Shown one piece after another: positions 7,061-7,130 of a DNA stretch of 7,130 nt (the stretch's first letter is position 1; every line of letters starts with the position of its first letter). Made by a program: the position numbers and the translations under genes. Below the pieces are notes generated by a model. The model was not told where the DNA came from and ran no database searches. It saw nothing but the letters and a program-made list of their open reading frames with translations. Source of the DNA: Candidatus Brocadiia bacterium (GTDB taxonomy: Bacteria; Planctomycetota; MHYJ01; WSZJ01); the NCBI GenBank assembly GCA_013360825.1, contig JABWAY010000211.1:1-7130 (forward strand), read 5' to 3'.

Positions 7061-7130
7061 GAGATTGTTCTTTTCCCTGTCATTTCGAACTTGTTTCGGA
7101 ATCTTTGAAATTCTTTAACATTAGATATAT
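7034..7130. repeat. AT-rich edge with two imperfect palindromes (REP/MITE-like dispersed repeat)
   Basis: These 97 bases have 33 G+C (34%), against 50 of 60 (83%) in 6961-7020. Palindrome one is ATGCTGAAC / GTTCAACAT (7040-7048 and 7052-7060) around a 3-base loop, with one position pairing only as G-U in the - strand RNA. Palindrome two is ATTTCGAA / TTCGGAAT (7082-7089 and 7095-7102) around a 5-base loop, with one U-G pair in + strand RNA. Their sequences resemble short dispersed repeats of the type GTCATTCCGAAC..GTTTCGGAATC known from many bacterial genomes; that match is from memory. The stretch 7103-7130 is plain AT-rich sequence with no feature I can support. Confidence 0.6.

Noticed and set aside
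1..7130. CRISPR arrays, tRNA or rRNA genes, insertion sequences with transposase, toxin-antitoxin or phage-defence modules
   Set aside because: No regularly spaced repeats, cloverleaf or rRNA-like stretches, or transposase or defence domains could be seen on either strand.

Overview
This window is about 70% GC until the last 100 bases. It holds five protein genes in two opposed blocks. A partial sensor/kinase-type gene and a small MOSC gene lie on the + strand (2-1733). A three-gene block on the - strand (7060 down to 1802) encodes an RND efflux adaptor, its inner-membrane permease and an exported protein made of squalene-cyclase-like repeats. The blocks converge on a 68-base gap containing a perfect 10-bp stem-loop. 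Several traits recall Planctomycetota or similar GC-rich, often uncultured, lineages: a PEGA-like plus FGE-fold tail of the kind fused to Ser/Thr kinases, an exported QW-repeat protein with a proline-rich linker, and a possible ECF-type promoter. This is inference from gene style; no rRNA or marker gene is present.

Layout: 2-1219 (+) is the C-terminal 405 residues of a PEGA-like plus formylglycine-generating-enzyme (FGE/SUMF1)-fold protein whose beginning lies outside the window. At 1233-1261 there is a candidate promoter placed so that its transcript would start at or beside the ATG of the MOSC gene (1269-1733, +). A convergent stem-loop follows at 1738-1775. On the - strand, in transcription order, come the adaptor (7060-6116), the permease (6119-3024, overlapping the adaptor by 4 bases) and the cyclase-like protein (2959-1802), the last preceded by a close match to an extracytoplasmic-function (ECF) sigma promoter.

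The adaptor and permease should form two parts of a tripartite proton-driven exporter; no TolC-type outer-membrane partner is in the window. The cyclase-like gene may share their transcript but also appears to have its own promoter, so a functional link is not shown.

The oddest region is the right edge. Base composition drops from over 80% to about 34% GC at roughly 7033. Two short imperfect palindromes sit there, and the first ten or so codons of the adaptor ORF are read out of this repeat, where a signal peptide would be expected. The adaptor is therefore either truncated by a repeat insertion or rearrangement, or the contig is chimeric there. I found no clearly new multi-gene system; the rest of the window is fairly ordinary.
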